Assembly: GCA_003523185.1 (NCBI GenBank)
Contig: DPGN01000029.1
Coordinates: 17,595-60,408, forward strand
Length of the DNA stretch: 42,814 bases
Source of the DNA: Halieaceae bacterium
GTDB taxonomy: Bacteria > Pseudomonadota > Gammaproteobacteria > Pseudomonadales > Halieaceae
Direction of reading: 5' to 3'
The first letter of the stretch is position 1. Each line of letters starts with the position of its first letter. The notes beneath the pieces are model-generated. The model was not told the DNA's origin and made no database searches. It saw nothing but the letters and a program-made list of their open reading frames with translations. The translations under genes and the position numbers were made by a program. Of the stretch, positions 1 through 9,080 are shown one piece after another.

Positions 1-41
1 GTCAGTCACACCACGCGCTCCCTACCATTGCTGTTTTGTTG

Positions 42-1472
42 TTATGCGGCGGTATAGCCTTCGATCGCCTTAATCTCGAGGTAATCCGTGAAGCCATGAG
101 CACCCCACTCTCGGCCATTACCTGACTGCTTGTAGCCACCAAAGGGAATATCGGGGCCACCGCTTGCGCCATTGATGTGGATATTGCCAGCACGGATCCG
201 AGCCGCCACCGCACGAGCATGGTCCATATCACCGCTCTGGACATAACCTGCAAGGCCATAAGGCGTGTCATTAGCAATGCGAATCGCCTCTTCCTCTGAA
301 TCGTAAGGAATCATGGTCAGCACAGGGCCAAAGATCTCTTCACGAGAAATGGTCATGTCATTGTTTGCCTCTGAGAAGACCGTCGGCCTAACGTAATGAC
401 CTGCATCAACACCCTCGGGAAGTCCTGTGCCGCCACACACCAGCTTCGCTCCCTCATCAATGCCTTTCTGGATGAGTCCCTGAATCTTGTCCCACTGAAC
501 CTTAGAAACCACAGGTCCCATCGTCGTGTCCTTGCTCGCGGTATCGCCAACAACCACTGACTGAGAAACAGCCGCCGCAATTTGCTCGGCCTCAGCCAAT
601 CGGCTACGCGGCACCAACATACGCGAAGGCGCGTTACAGGACTGTCCGGTATTGTTGTACATGTGGAGTACACCACGTGTCACCGCCGCCTCAAGATCGG
701 CATCATCGAGAATAATATTCGGTGACTTCCCGCCAAGCTCCTGAGTAACTCGCTTAACCGTCGGCGCTGCGTTCTGTGCCACCAGCGAGCCGGCGCGTGT
801 TGATCCGGTAAACGACATCATGTCGACATCAGGGTGCTTAGAAAGCGCTGTTCCCACCCCGGGACCGTCGCCATTGACCATGTTGTAGACCCCTGCTGGA
901 ACCCCTGCCTCATGCATAATTTCGGTGAAGATATACGATGAAAGTGGCGCTACTTCGCTGGGCTTGAGCACCATCGTACAACCAACTGCCAGCGCTGGAG
1001 CCACCTTGCAGGTAACCTGGTTCATGGGCCAGTTCCATGGCGTAATCAGGCCACAGACGCCGATGGGCTCCTTGACCACGCGGTGCGCACCAAGGTCCTC
1101 GGAGAAGGAAAAGTTTCGTAGGATCTTTGCCGCTTCCGTAATGTGGGCGAGGCCTGCGTATGCCTGAGCTGTCGATGCCAGAGAGATGGGTGCACCCATC
1201 TCTTCGCGAATCGCCTCAGCGATTTCACCAATTCGCGACGTGTAGATCTCTGCAATTTTATCCAGCAGTGCGGCGCGCTCTTCCACCGATGTTTGGCTAA
1301 AGGTCTCAAAAGCGGCTTTCGCTGCCGCTACCGCAGTGTCAACATCAGTCTCATTACCAATGGCAATGGTGGCGCACTGCTCTAGGGTCGCTGGATTCTC
1401 GACCGCTAAGGTATCGCTTCCAGACGGTGCGACCCAGGCGCCATTGATGTAGAACTTAGTGTAATCACGCAT
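42..1472 (-). CDS. NAD(P)-dependent aldehyde dehydrogenase
   Basis: Oxidises an aldehyde to the carboxylic acid in the cytoplasm; the substrate cannot be read from sequence. The 476-residue length is typical of the ALDH superfamily. Visible landmarks are PWNW around N147, the cofactor-binding Lys in KPSE (K170), FTGST at 221-225, the general base E245 in QELGGKS, and the catalytic cysteine C279 in GQSCNAPS. A GGAG ribosome site lies about 8 bases upstream of the ATG. It is on the same strand as the PhyH-like dioxygenase and close to the acyl-CoA dehydrogenase, so a role in oxidising fatty or branched aldehydes is possible (inference). The family call is secure; the specificity is open. Confidence 0.95.
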   Translation of the reverse strand: MRDYTKFYINGAWVAPSGSDTLAVENPATLEQCATIAIGNETDVDTAVAAAKAAFETFSQTSVEERAALLDKIAEIYTSRIGEIAEAIREEMGAPISLASTAQAYAGLAHITEAAKILRNFSFSEDLGAHRVVKEPIGVCGLITPWNWPMNQVTCKVAPALAVGCTMVLKPSEVAPLSSYIFTEIMHEAGVPAGVYNMVNGDGPGVGTALSKHPDVDMMSFTGSTRAGSLVAQNAAPTVKRVTQELGGKSPNIILDDADLEAAVTRGVLHMYNNTGQSCNAPSRMLVPRSRLAEAEQIAAAVSQSVVVGDTASKDTTMGPVVSKVQWDKIQGLIQKGIDEGAKLVCGGTGLPEGVDAGHYVRPTVFSEANNDMTISREEIFGPVLTMIPYDSEEEAIRIANDTPYGLAGYVQSGDMDHARAVAARIRAGNIHINGASGGPDIPFGGYKQSGNGREWGAHGFTDYLEIKAIEGYTAA

Positions 1473-1526
1473 TGTTTTTCTCCAGTAAGTGAAACGACGT
1501 CATATTATTTAATTAATAGCTCAACT

Positions 1527-2405
1527 CTACTGCAGAACACGACTCGGATGCATCCCATCCACATAACCCATAAAAGGTGTGTGTATGGAATAGCCCAGAA
1601 GCGCCTGTATTCTGCTCGGTAAGCGCGCCACCGTCTCCGGCGGTACGGCCAACAGCATCGTCTCCAACGGACGCGCCCAGCCAGCACAATATTGCGGGGT
1701 GACAATCAAGCGATCGGTGTCGGTCTGATTCGCACCTCCGCGATGCCAGACATCACTACGCATGATCATTACGGATCCGGCTTTCATGGTGGCCTTCACG
1801 CATTCAATTTCACCCTGCGAAGTCTCAGATAAGTCCTCACGCTGTCCGAAATGCTCGTCTTGCAGGCGACCTGCTATGTCGGGGGTATCCCATTGATGGC
1901 TGAACGGTAGGACCTCGGTCGCTCCGTTCATATCAGTGGTGTCATCGAGCGCCCAGAATACGGAAATACCGAAAATTCCATGTGGTTGAGGTACGGAGAT
2001 GTGGCCATCGTCGGTATGCCAGGGCTGAACCGTCTCTCCGGGATGCAAATTAATCGATAAACAGGCTGAGAGTAAGCAGGACTCGCCGAGGAAGTGCTCC
2101 GCAAACGCCATCGCCAAAGGATGCTCGATCATGTCCGCGAAACGGTCAGATTTTGCTAGCAAGGCATAAAGTCTATGACTGCTCGTACCTTCAAATACAT
2201 TTCGCCCCGTTGGCGATACCGCCATAAAGTGCTCGAGAATCTGACGATAGTCCTCACAATCACCCGGTGACAGCACATCTTCAATAATCACATAGCCGCG
2301 ATCGTGAACGTCGACCAACGCGGCTTGAAATTTGTCTGCCGGCAACCAGGGCGCTACGGACGCTATGTGCGCAGAAGAGGTTTCGGGGACATAGCATTCG
2401 TTCAT
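1527..2405 (-). CDS. PhyH-family Fe(II)/2-oxoglutarate dioxygenase
   Basis: A phytanoyl-CoA dioxygenase-like oxygenase, expected to hydroxylate a substrate using Fe(II), O2 and 2-oxoglutarate. In the 293-residue product the iron triad is H130-T-D132 (PWHTDD) and H221 (VWHRGG), and R232 in TDRL is placed to bind 2-oxoglutarate. The frame extends upstream to an ATG at 2465, but that start would leave only 15 bp to the divergent acyl-CoA dehydrogenase. I prefer the ATG at 2405 (MNECYV), which leaves about 75 bp for promoters. Neither start has a strong ribosome site. The adjacency to an acyl-CoA dehydrogenase suggests lipid or branched-chain metabolism, but PhyH members have very diverse substrates. 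Confidence 0.88.
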   Translation of the reverse strand: MNECYVPETSSAHIASVAPWLPADKFQAALVDVHDRGYVIIEDVLSPGDCEDYRQILEHFMAVSPTGRNVFEGTSSHRLYALLAKSDRFADMIEHPLAMAFAEHFLGESCLLSACLSINLHPGETVQPWHTDDGHISVPQPHGIFGISVFWALDDTTDMNGATEVLPFSHQWDTPDIAGRLQDEHFGQREDLSETSQGEIECVKATMKAGSVMIMRSDVWHRGGANQTDTDRLIVTPQYCAGWARPLETMLLAVPPETVARLPSRIQALLGYSIHTPFMGYVDGMHPSRVLQ

Positions 2406-2480
2406 GGGTACGTCTCGAGTTGGTGCCGGATCAAGGTTTGATTCATAATTGCTACAAACGAACATACTGAGGCTTCAAAA

Positions 2481-3632
2481 GTGAATCAAGCAGTAGACTT
2501 AGACGAACTCACACTCTTTCGCGATATGGCACGCCGTGCCTTTGAAAAGGAAATTTCGCCCTACTACGAGGAGTGGGAACACAATCACATGGTGCCTCGA
2601 GAGCTTTGGAATACGCTCGGACAAGCTGGCCTATTGTGCCCCGATGTCGACGAGGCGTATGGCGGTGCAGGTACTACGCCCCACGTAACACTGGCTATGA
2701 TCGAGGAACTATCCCGGATGGGCTTTGGTGGCTTCGCATCTGGCTACGGCATTCACTCAAACATCATTGCGCCCTACCTCAGTCGACACGGTACAGAGGC
2801 TCAGAAAGCGCATTGGCTCCCACGCATGGTGACGGGAGAGGTCGTGGGTGCACTTGCCATGACCGAGCCCGGTGCGGGCTCAAACGTACAGGGGATTCGG
2901 ACGAATGCTGTTCGGGACGGCGATGAGTGGGTACTCAACGGCTCGAAGATTTTCATCACCAACGGAATTCATGCAGATCTCGTGATCGTCGCCGCCATTA
3001 CCGATCCCGGCAAGGGCGCCAAGGGCACATCGCTTTTCCTCGTCGATGCGCATGCGCCAGGCTTCGAAAAGTCGAAGAAAATCGAGAAGATTGGTCAGCA
3101 CACATCGGACACGGCGTTGTTGTTCTTTACCGATGTCCGGTTACCTGCCGATGCCCTACTAGGCGAGGTCAATAAAGGTTTCGCTATTCTCATGGACGAG
3201 CTACCTCGCGAGCGCTTGGGCATTGCAGCACAAGCCGTCGCGGCCTCCGAGGGCGCACTGGATATCACTATCGACTATGTGAAAGAACGTGAAGCCTTCG
3301 GTAAAAAGGTGGGTCAATTCCAGAATACCCGATTCAAGCTCGCTGACGTCAAAACCCAAGTGGCAGTCAATCGCGCCTTTTACGAGCAGTGCGCCAACAA
3401 GTACGCGACCGATGAGCTGACCACCGAAGAAGCTGCCATGTTGAAACTGGCAAGCTGTGAGATGCAATGCGACGTTGCTGATCAATGCCTGCAGCTATTT
3501 GGCGGCTACGGTTACACCACGGAATATCCCATATCCCGTTTTTATGTCGACGCCCGTATTCAAACGATTTACGGCGGCACCTCTGAAATCATGCGCGAAC
3601 TGGTGGCTCGATCCATCTTGGGTCGCGAATAA
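2481..3632 (+). CDS. acyl-CoA dehydrogenase
   Basis: An FAD-dependent enzyme introducing an alpha,beta double bond into an acyl-CoA and passing electrons to ETF. At 383 residues it has normal length. Landmarks are TEPGAGSN (flavin and substrate region), GSKIFITNG, REAFGKKVGQFQ, QLFGGYGYTTEYP and a C-terminal IYGGTSEIMREL. The position that carries the catalytic Glu in short/medium-chain enzymes (YEGT) is Gly here. This pattern is seen in long-chain and isovaleryl-type members, which take their base from an earlier helix, so I expect activity rather than loss of it. The start codon is GTG, with GAGG 8 bases upstream. It is divergent from the PhyH gene. Confidence 0.93.
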   Translation: MNQAVDLDELTLFRDMARRAFEKEISPYYEEWEHNHMVPRELWNTLGQAGLLCPDVDEAYGGAGTTPHVTLAMIEELSRMGFGGFASGYGIHSNIIAPYLSRHGTEAQKAHWLPRMVTGEVVGALAMTEPGAGSNVQGIRTNAVRDGDEWVLNGSKIFITNGIHADLVIVAAITDPGKGAKGTSLFLVDAHAPGFEKSKKIEKIGQHTSDTALLFFTDVRLPADALLGEVNKGFAILMDELPRERLGIAAQAVAASEGALDITIDYVKEREAFGKKVGQFQNTRFKLADVKTQVAVNRAFYEQCANKYATDELTTEEAAMLKLASCEMQCDVADQCLQLFGGYGYTTEYPISRFYVDARIQTIYGGTSEIMRELVARSILGRE

Positions 3633-3653
3633 ACCGGTCGCAGGAATAATTCT

Positions 3654-5414
3654 ATGAAAATAAATGTCATAAGCCGGCTCGTATTGCCGGCTTTTTTTGT
3701 ATTGAACACGGGTACGGCACTCGCCTCGGACGAGACACTCGACGCGGTCATCAGCAACCACTGGGACTGGGTATTGGAGCAATATCCTGAATACCGGCGT
3801 GAATATGGCGACATGTCCGGCAATCAAAGCTGGACTGACCTAAGCGCGGAGGTACTTAACCGGCGAAACGAGGACACCAAGGCATTCATCGATGACCTTG
3901 ATCGTATTGACCCCACGTCGCTGAGTGAAACAGCGCAGCTCAATCAGCGGATGCTCAAAACATCGCTACAAGAGGAGGTGGAGTCGTACGAAAGCGGTCT
4001 TCACTTGATTGCACTCAACATGCGAAGCGGACCGCAGCACCGATATACCATGGTGGAGCGTCTGCCCATGGCAACAGAGACCGACTACCTGGATTGGCTG
4101 GCGCGTCTAGAAAATCTACCGGCTCAACTCGCTCAATATCAGGCCTTGTTGCAGGCCGGTGTCGACCGTGAGCGAACTCAAGCGCGAATCATCATAGAGC
4201 GAGTGCCCAACCAGCTCGACGCACTCATCGTGAATAACCCAGAGGACAGTCCATTTTGGGGCGTCTTTGAGAGCATGCCTGCATCGATCAGCGCTGAGTC
4301 AGCTACTGAGCTTAAATCCTCTGCGCGAGTCATCATTGCAGAACAGCTCACCCCGGCTTATGCGGAGTTCAAACGGTTCATCGAGGAAGAATACCTGCCA
4401 AAGACACGAGCGCGCCCAGGTATTGGCACCCTCCCCGGTGGCAAGGCGGTGTACGCCATGCTGGCGCGTCACTTCACCACAACCGATATGACACCTGAGG
4501 AAATACATAACATTGGCCTCTCAGAGGTGGCGCGTATTCGTGGTGAGATGGAAGATGTCATCGAAGAAGTAGGCTTTGACGGCGATATCAATGCATTCAA
4601 TGACTTCCTGCGCACCGATCCGCAGTTCTATTACGAGACAGCCGAAGAGCTACTCGAGGGTTATCAAGCGGTTTCCAAACGCCTCGACCCTGAACTGGTA
4701 AAGCTATTTGGGAAGCTGCCGCGCATGCCTTACGGGGTACGACCTATTGCACCAGAACTCGCCCCGGACACGACAACCGCTTTCTATATGCGGCCTGCCC
4801 TCGATGGAAGCCGTCCCGGTTGGTACTACGTTAACCTCTACAAACCCGAGGTTCGACCGAAGTATGAGATGGAGGTGTTATCAGTGCATGAGAGCGTGCC
4901 CGGACACCACCTGCAAATTGCCTTAGCGCAGGAAATTGAAGGACTCCCTGAGTTTCGTCGCAACAGCAGTGTCACGGCCTTCATTGAGGGATGGGGACTG
5001 TACTCCGAGCGCTTGGGCTATGACATGGGGCTGTATAAAGACCCCTACTCTCGCTACGGACAGCTGATTTATGACATGTGGCGGGCGGTTCGTCTTGTGG
5101 TCGATACCGGTATTCACTACTTCGGCTGGTCACGACAAGAGGCGATTGATTATTTCAAAGACAATGCGGCGAAAACCGAGGCTGACATTATCAATGAGAT
5201 AGATCGCTACATTGGCTGGCCCGGTCAGGCCCTCGCTTATAAAATTGGTCAGCTCAAAATGTTAGAGCTCCGCGCCAAAGCCGAAGCCGAATTAGGTGAC
5301 CGATTCGATATCCGTGCCTTTCATGATGAGCTATTGGGAGCAGGTGCAATTCCACTCGATGCGCTCGAAAACCGCATGAATCAATGGATTACGGCTGAAA
5401 AAGCGAAGCTCTGA
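3654..5414 (+). CDS. secreted DUF885 family metallopeptidase-like protein
   Basis: 586 residues with an N-terminal hydrophobic signal ending near ALAS (about residues 1-24), so probably periplasmic or lipid-free exported. The DUF885 signature HESVPGHH lies at residues 412-419, followed by the downstream Glu in FIEGWGLYSERLG, consistent with a zinc site of the thermolysin-like kind. DUF885 proteins are mostly uncharacterised; some are reported carboxypeptidases or dipeptidases. An AGGA ribosome site precedes the ATG. It follows the acyl-CoA dehydrogenase by 21 bp, probably co-transcribed, and converges on the PhzF gene with a 1-bp gap. The family is clear; the natural substrate is not. Confidence 0.9.
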   Translation: MKINVISRLVLPAFFVLNTGTALASDETLDAVISNHWDWVLEQYPEYRREYGDMSGNQSWTDLSAEVLNRRNEDTKAFIDDLDRIDPTSLSETAQLNQRMLKTSLQEEVESYESGLHLIALNMRSGPQHRYTMVERLPMATETDYLDWLARLENLPAQLAQYQALLQAGVDRERTQARIIIERVPNQLDALIVNNPEDSPFWGVFESMPASISAESATELKSSARVIIAEQLTPAYAEFKRFIEEEYLPKTRARPGIGTLPGGKAVYAMLARHFTTTDMTPEEIHNIGLSEVARIRGEMEDVIEEVGFDGDINAFNDFLRTDPQFYYETAEELLEGYQAVSKRLDPELVKLFGKLPRMPYGVRPIAPELAPDTTTAFYMRPALDGSRPGWYYVNLYKPEVRPKYEMEVLSVHESVPGHHLQIALAQEIEGLPEFRRNSSVTAFIEGWGLYSERLGYDMGLYKDPYSRYGQLIYDMWRAVRLVVDTGIHYFGWSRQEAIDYFKDNAAKTEADIINEIDRYIGWPGQALAYKIGQLKMLELRAKAEAELGDRFDIRAFHDELLGAGAIPLDALENRMNQWITAEKAKL

Positions 5415-5415
5415 A

Positions 5416-6228
5416 TCACTCAGCCGAGGGCAGGTGTAACACCCCCTCGGCAAACAAACTGCAGTTTCCCGACAGCTGTACACGATTGCCTTTGAGCTCA
5501 CATGTCAGGTCGCCCCCACGGGAAGATAACTGGCGGGCTACCAGCCTGCTCTTACCCAGTTTAGCGGCCCAGAACGGTGTTAGCTGACAGTGAGCCGAAC
5601 CCGTGACAGGATCTTCATTAATCCCTAATTGTGGAATAAAGAAGCGTGACACGAAGTCGTGCGTGTCCCCTTTAGCGGTTACCGCCACCCCAAGCGCAGT
5701 AGCTTCTGCCAATGCGGAAAAATCCGGATCACAAGCCTCAACCGCGGCCTGATTGGCGAGCTCACAGACCATCTGCCAAGCGTTTTCTTCGGGCTGATGC
5801 ATCGACATGACGTCAACACCCAGTGCTTGTTCAACCGCAGCAAGATGATCAATCGCTGCCATCGGCACCGAGGGAAACTCGACACAGAGCGCACCGTTTA
5901 AGCGTTGGACCGTGAGCTCGCCCGAGGCGGTCACAAAGGTCAGTGTCTCTCCCTGCCAGTCACCTCGGTAATCAAGGGCGAAGGCCGTCGCCAGTGTGGC
6001 GTGCCCGCACAGCGGGACCTCTTTTGTTGGCGTAAACCAACGTAGCTGATATCGATCGGGCGCGAGGTATGCAAGGAATGCAGTTTCGCTGAGGTTGTGT
6101 TGCTCAGCGATCGCCTGCATTAACTCATCACTCATAGGTGACACAACCGGCACCACAGCTGCTGGGTTTCCGCCAAAGAGCGCTGTGGTAAACGCATTGA
6201 CAGTATAGGCATGGACCTTGGTTGTCAT
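5416..6228 (-). CDS. PhzF family isomerase-like protein
   Basis: 270 residues with the two-domain PhzF (diaminopimelate epimerase-like) fold signatures: the catalytic-type Glu E48 in NLSETAFL, the CGHATLATA loop near residue 75, and DPVTGSAHCQLTPFWA near the C-terminus. Only the family member PhzF itself makes phenazines; most homologues such as this one sit outside phenazine clusters and have unknown isomerase substrates. No phz genes are nearby. It follows the class III aminotransferase on the same strand by about 110 bp, so the pair could act on related amino-acid-like molecules (inference). Confidence 0.9.
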   Translation of the reverse strand: MTTKVHAYTVNAFTTALFGGNPAAVVPVVSPMSDELMQAIAEQHNLSETAFLAYLAPDRYQLRWFTPTKEVPLCGHATLATAFALDYRGDWQGETLTFVTASGELTVQRLNGALCVEFPSVPMAAIDHLAAVEQALGVDVMSMHQPEENAWQMVCELANQAAVEACDPDFSALAEATALGVAVTAKGDTHDFVSRFFIPQLGINEDPVTGSAHCQLTPFWAAKLGKSRLVARQLSSRGGDLTCELKGNRVQLSGNCSLFAEGVLHLPSAE

Positions 6229-6339
6229 GGTGAATATCGCCCTTACTTATCCTGACAATGCCACTGTGGCAGAATCAGTTGCCCAGTGTATTGAACGGGT
6301 GAATCGTTTCTGTTGTTGAACGCGAGCTCGTATCGTCAC

Positions 6340-7650
6340 TCAGTTCAGCTCTGTGAGACAGTCTGCGAGCGTACCCACCATCTGGTCCATCTGCTCACGT
6401 TGCATCACAAAGTGAGGCGCCATCTGAATGGTATCGCCTCCGTAGCGCACAAGCACACCTCGCTTCCACATAGCCATCGCGATCTCGAACGGTCGACGCA
6501 GAGGTTCATCGCCTTTGGCCTCCAGCGTGATCGCACCAGCAAAACCGAAGTTTCGAACATCCAGAACGAAGGGTTTATCACTCAATTGGTCGTGCAACAG
6601 TGCTTCGAAGTATGGGGCTTCCTCGGCGACACGCTGAGGCAACTGCTCTTCAACCAATACATCGAGTGCGGCGAGACCTGCAGCACAGGCAACAGGGTGT
6701 GCGGAGTATGTGTAACCGTGTGCAAACTCCAGAACGTAGTCAGCCCCGCCATTGTCCATAAAGGTTTGGTGGATCTCGGTCGAGGCAATCACAGCGCCCA
6801 TCGGGACCGCGCCATTGGTCAGTTGCTTGGCGACATTTAAAATATCGGGGATCACACCGAACGCATCAGCGCCCGTCATGGCACCGCAGCGACCAAAGCC
6901 GGTAATCACTTCATCAAAAATAAGTAGCAAATGGTGTTTGTCGCATAAGTCGCGAAGGCGCTTTAAATAGCCTTGTGGCGGGGGTAATACACCCGCAGAC
7001 CCGCCCATAGGCTCGACAATAACGGCGGCAATCGTGTCAGCACCATAACGCTCAACCAATGCCTCAAGCTCATCCGCAAGGTGGGCACCATGAGTCGGCA
7101 TACCTCGCGTGAAAGCGTTCTCTGGCAGCATCGTGTGCGACAGGTGATCGGTTTCCAGTACCTCACCAAACAGCTTTTTATTCGCGGGAATACCGCCCAC
7201 GGCCACGCCACCATAATTCACACCGTGGTAGCCCTTCAGACGTCCAATAAAGCGGGTTTTCCGAGTTTCGCCCTTCAACTGCCAGTAGGCTCTCGCCATT
7301 TTCAGAGACGTATCGGCAGATTCGGATCCCGAGTTGGTATAAAAGACATGATTCAGATCTCCGGGCATGAGATCAGCAATCCTGGTGGCGAGCTCGAAGG
7401 CTTTAGGGTGTCCAAACTGAAACGGCGGGCAAAAATCGAGCTCTGCCATCTGTCGACTCACCGCTTCGGTAATCTCGGGACGCGCATGCCCCAATCCGCT
7501 CGTCCAAAGACCCGAGTGACCGTCTAATACCTGTCGCCCGTCTGAATCGGTGAACCATACCCCGCTTGCACTCTCGATCATTCGCGGATCGCGCTTGAAC
7601 TGGCGATTACCCGTGTAGGGCATCCAATAGGCATCTAAATTCAGTGTCAT
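6340..7650 (-). CDS. class III PLP aminotransferase (omega-amino acid:pyruvate type)
   Basis: A PLP enzyme of the class III (ornithine/beta-alanine transaminase) family, 436 residues from the chosen ATG. It shows an omega-transaminase-like opening (DAYWMPYTGNR), GSESADTSLKMAR, the YHGVNYGG loop, the class signature LLIFDEVITGFGR, and the Schiff-base Lys in NVAKQLTNGAVPMG. The frame extends 12 codons upstream, but the ATG at 7650 has AGGA about 10 bases upstream and gives the family-typical N-terminus. The likely reaction is transfer of an omega-amino group to pyruvate; beta-alanine or polyamine substrates are possible. PhzF follows downstream, and cytochrome c' is divergent. Confidence 0.93.
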   Translation of the reverse strand: MTLNLDAYWMPYTGNRQFKRDPRMIESASGVWFTDSDGRQVLDGHSGLWTSGLGHARPEITEAVSRQMAELDFCPPFQFGHPKAFELATRIADLMPGDLNHVFYTNSGSESADTSLKMARAYWQLKGETRKTRFIGRLKGYHGVNYGGVAVGGIPANKKLFGEVLETDHLSHTMLPENAFTRGMPTHGAHLADELEALVERYGADTIAAVIVEPMGGSAGVLPPPQGYLKRLRDLCDKHHLLLIFDEVITGFGRCGAMTGADAFGVIPDILNVAKQLTNGAVPMGAVIASTEIHQTFMDNGGADYVLEFAHGYTYSAHPVACAAGLAALDVLVEEQLPQRVAEEAPYFEALLHDQLSDKPFVLDVRNFGFAGAITLEAKGDEPLRRPFEIAMAMWKRGVLVRYGGDTIQMAPHFVMQREQMDQMVGTLADCLTELN

Positions 7651-7751
7651 AACCGTTCGTCCTGGCCCTGCTGAGCGACTTCGCATTCATTGTATCTAAG
7701 ACGCCTACTCAAGGGGTGTTCCTCTATCCACCGTCGAATACCCTAAGAGGG

Positions 7752-7773
7752 ATAGGGATCTATACCTCCCTAT
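7752..7773. promoter_or_regulatory. inverted repeat upstream of cytochrome c'
   Basis: ATAGGGA (7752-7758) and TCCCTAT (7767-7773) form a perfect 7-bp inverted repeat with an 8-bp spacer. A further CCCTA lies at 7741-7745. The cluster sits in the gap between the divergent aminotransferase and cytochrome c' genes and may be a regulator site. It does not match FNR/DNR or other sites I know. Confidence 0.35.
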
Positions 7774-7796
7774 TTGTCGTACTGTATCCAACAGGT

Positions 7797-7820
7797 AAGG
7801 AGCACGCTATGGTGCTCCTT
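7797..7820 (+). promoter_or_regulatory. hairpin masking a Shine-Dalgarno in the cytochrome c' leader
   Basis: AAGGAGCAC (7797-7805) pairs perfectly with GTGCTCCTT (7812-7820) around a 6-base loop. The left arm contains an ideal AAGGAG ribosome site for the in-frame ATG at 7809, so folding would close that start. A second, open GAGGAGGA lies at 7831-7838 before the ATG at 7845. There is no T-run, so this is not a terminator. Confidence 0.4.
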
Positions 7821-7844
7821 TCACATTCTCGAGGAGGAATATTC

Positions 7845-8318
7845 ATGCCAAGACTCAGTCGTCAGTCTCTTATTACCGCGGCTATCGCTGCCATCATTGC
7901 CATCCCGGCAATGGCTCATATCGAGCGATCCGAGCCCTTGCAATCGCTCAGGCAGTCTTACTTTGCCATCGTTGGAATGACCTTTGGCCCCATGGGCGAC
8001 ATGGTGAAAGGAAAGATTGAGTGGAACGACGAGCAATTCGCCGCATGGGCCGACGATCTTGCGTCCGTATCAGAGGTAACAGTCGAGCGCGGATTTGCAC
8101 CCGGAAGCGACAAAGGAAAAACCCGCGCCAAGCCTGCTATATGGGAGAACCCTGAAGACTTCGCCCAAAAACTAGCCAATTTCCGAAACGAAGCCGCTGC
8201 ACTTTCAGTAGCCGCTAAATCAGGTGATAAAGCCGCAGCCATCGAGCAATTCAAAAAGACCGGGGGCGCTTGTAAGGCCTGCCACGACAACTACAAAAGT
8301 CGCGACTATCTCTACTGA
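7845..8318 (+). CDS. periplasmic cytochrome c' (class II c-type cytochrome)
   Basis: 157 residues: a 24-residue signal peptide (RQSLITAAIAAIIAIPAMA), then a helical domain with a single heme motif CKACH about ten residues before the C-terminus (CKACHDNYKSRDY). A C-terminal CxxCH is diagnostic of cytochrome c', whose five-coordinate heme binds NO or CO; members protect against nitrosative stress. The start at 7845 has a strong GAGGAGGA ribosome site. An in-frame alternative at 7809 would add 12 residues and has its own AAGGAG, which is held in a hairpin. The gene converges on a cytochrome b561, a common functional partner for soluble c-type cytochromes. Confidence 0.9.
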   Translation: MPRLSRQSLITAAIAAIIAIPAMAHIERSEPLQSLRQSYFAIVGMTFGPMGDMVKGKIEWNDEQFAAWADDLASVSEVTVERGFAPGSDKGKTRAKPAIWENPEDFAQKLANFRNEAAALSVAAKSGDKAAAIEQFKKTGGACKACHDNYKSRDYLY

Positions 8319-8390
8319 AACGTCAATCTGAAGCGGGATCTAATCAACGGTAACGGTGCGCGAGGCCAGACACTGTCTGCCTGCGCCACC

Positions 8391-8404
8391 GACCGGTGCC
8401 GGTC
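8391..8404. terminator. short hairpin between convergent cytochrome genes
   Basis: GACCGG (8391-8396) and CCGGTC (8399-8404) form a GC-rich 6-bp stem between the ends of the two convergent genes. No T-run follows on either strand, so a terminator role is only possible. Confidence 0.2.
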
Positions 8405-8429
8405 AGATTCCTCGCCCGCATAGGCCTTA

Positions 8430-9080
8430 TCAATAGTAACTGGGAGCCTCCGGCGCGTAGGTAATTGCGAGCCATAGAGTCGCGGCGACAATCACTGCAA
8501 TAGTAATGGCACGGCCTGTACTCACCGGCGCCTGCTCGCCCACACGATCACCGGTCCGTCCATGCCACATCGCCTGAATAAGCGGCTGACGCTTTCGCCA
8601 CTGGTACCAGGCGATGGCAGCCAGATGCAGAAAAATGAGCGCGCGCAGGATGCCCCAATTAGTGTGATGCCACTCGCTCGCGACATCGATAAACTTACCG
8701 TCGAACGCATAGGCTAGCGGCCCATCGAAGGCGATGTCATCCACACTAAAAAGCCCCGACACACCCTGCGCCAGCATCAGGGTGAGCAAGGCAACGGTCG
8801 AAAGCGCACCCAGTGGGTTATGCCCAACGTACTGCCCTCCTTCACGAACGTAAGCCACCACCTGAGCGGGACCAACGAGGAAGTTGCCGAAGCGGCTGTG
8901 ATGACTACCAACAAAACCCAACGCCAACCGGGTGACGACCAAGGTCAACAAAACGTAGGCGACGTAGCTGTGTAGCTCCATACGCCCCGTTTCACCCGTC
9001 CACCACATGAGGCCGACGCCAACTGAAAAGCACCAATGGATGAACCGACTCGGCAGATCCCAGACGGCGTGATTGGTCAT
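8430..9080 (-). CDS. cytochrome b561 family membrane protein
   Basis: 216 residues with four predicted membrane helices and the heme-ligand pattern of the b561/Ni-Fe hydrogenase cytochrome b family. The pattern starts with RFIHWCFSVGVGLMWW in helix 1, continues with MELHSYVAYVLL in helix 2, and ends with EWHHTNWGILRALIFLHLAAI. It would carry electrons between quinol and periplasmic acceptors in the inner membrane. Its ATG overlaps the stop of the upstream M20 hydrolase (ATGA), implying translational coupling, although no functional link between the two is obvious. It converges on cytochrome c', a plausible redox partner (inference). Confidence 0.88.
   Translation of the reverse strand: MTNHAVWDLPSRFIHWCFSVGVGLMWWTGETGRMELHSYVAYVLLTLVVTRLALGFVGSHHSRFGNFLVGPAQVVAYVREGGQYVGHNPLGALSTVALLTLMLAQGVSGLFSVDDIAFDGPLAYAFDGKFIDVASEWHHTNWGILRALIFLHLAAIAWYQWRKRQPLIQAMWHGRTGDRVGEQAPVSTGRAITIAVIVAATLWLAITYAPEAPSYY

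Noticed and set aside
6313..6840. 175-codon plus-strand frame
   Set aside because: Lies opposite the class III aminotransferase, has no ribosome site, and its protein is Cys/His-rich without a family; a shadow of the real gene.
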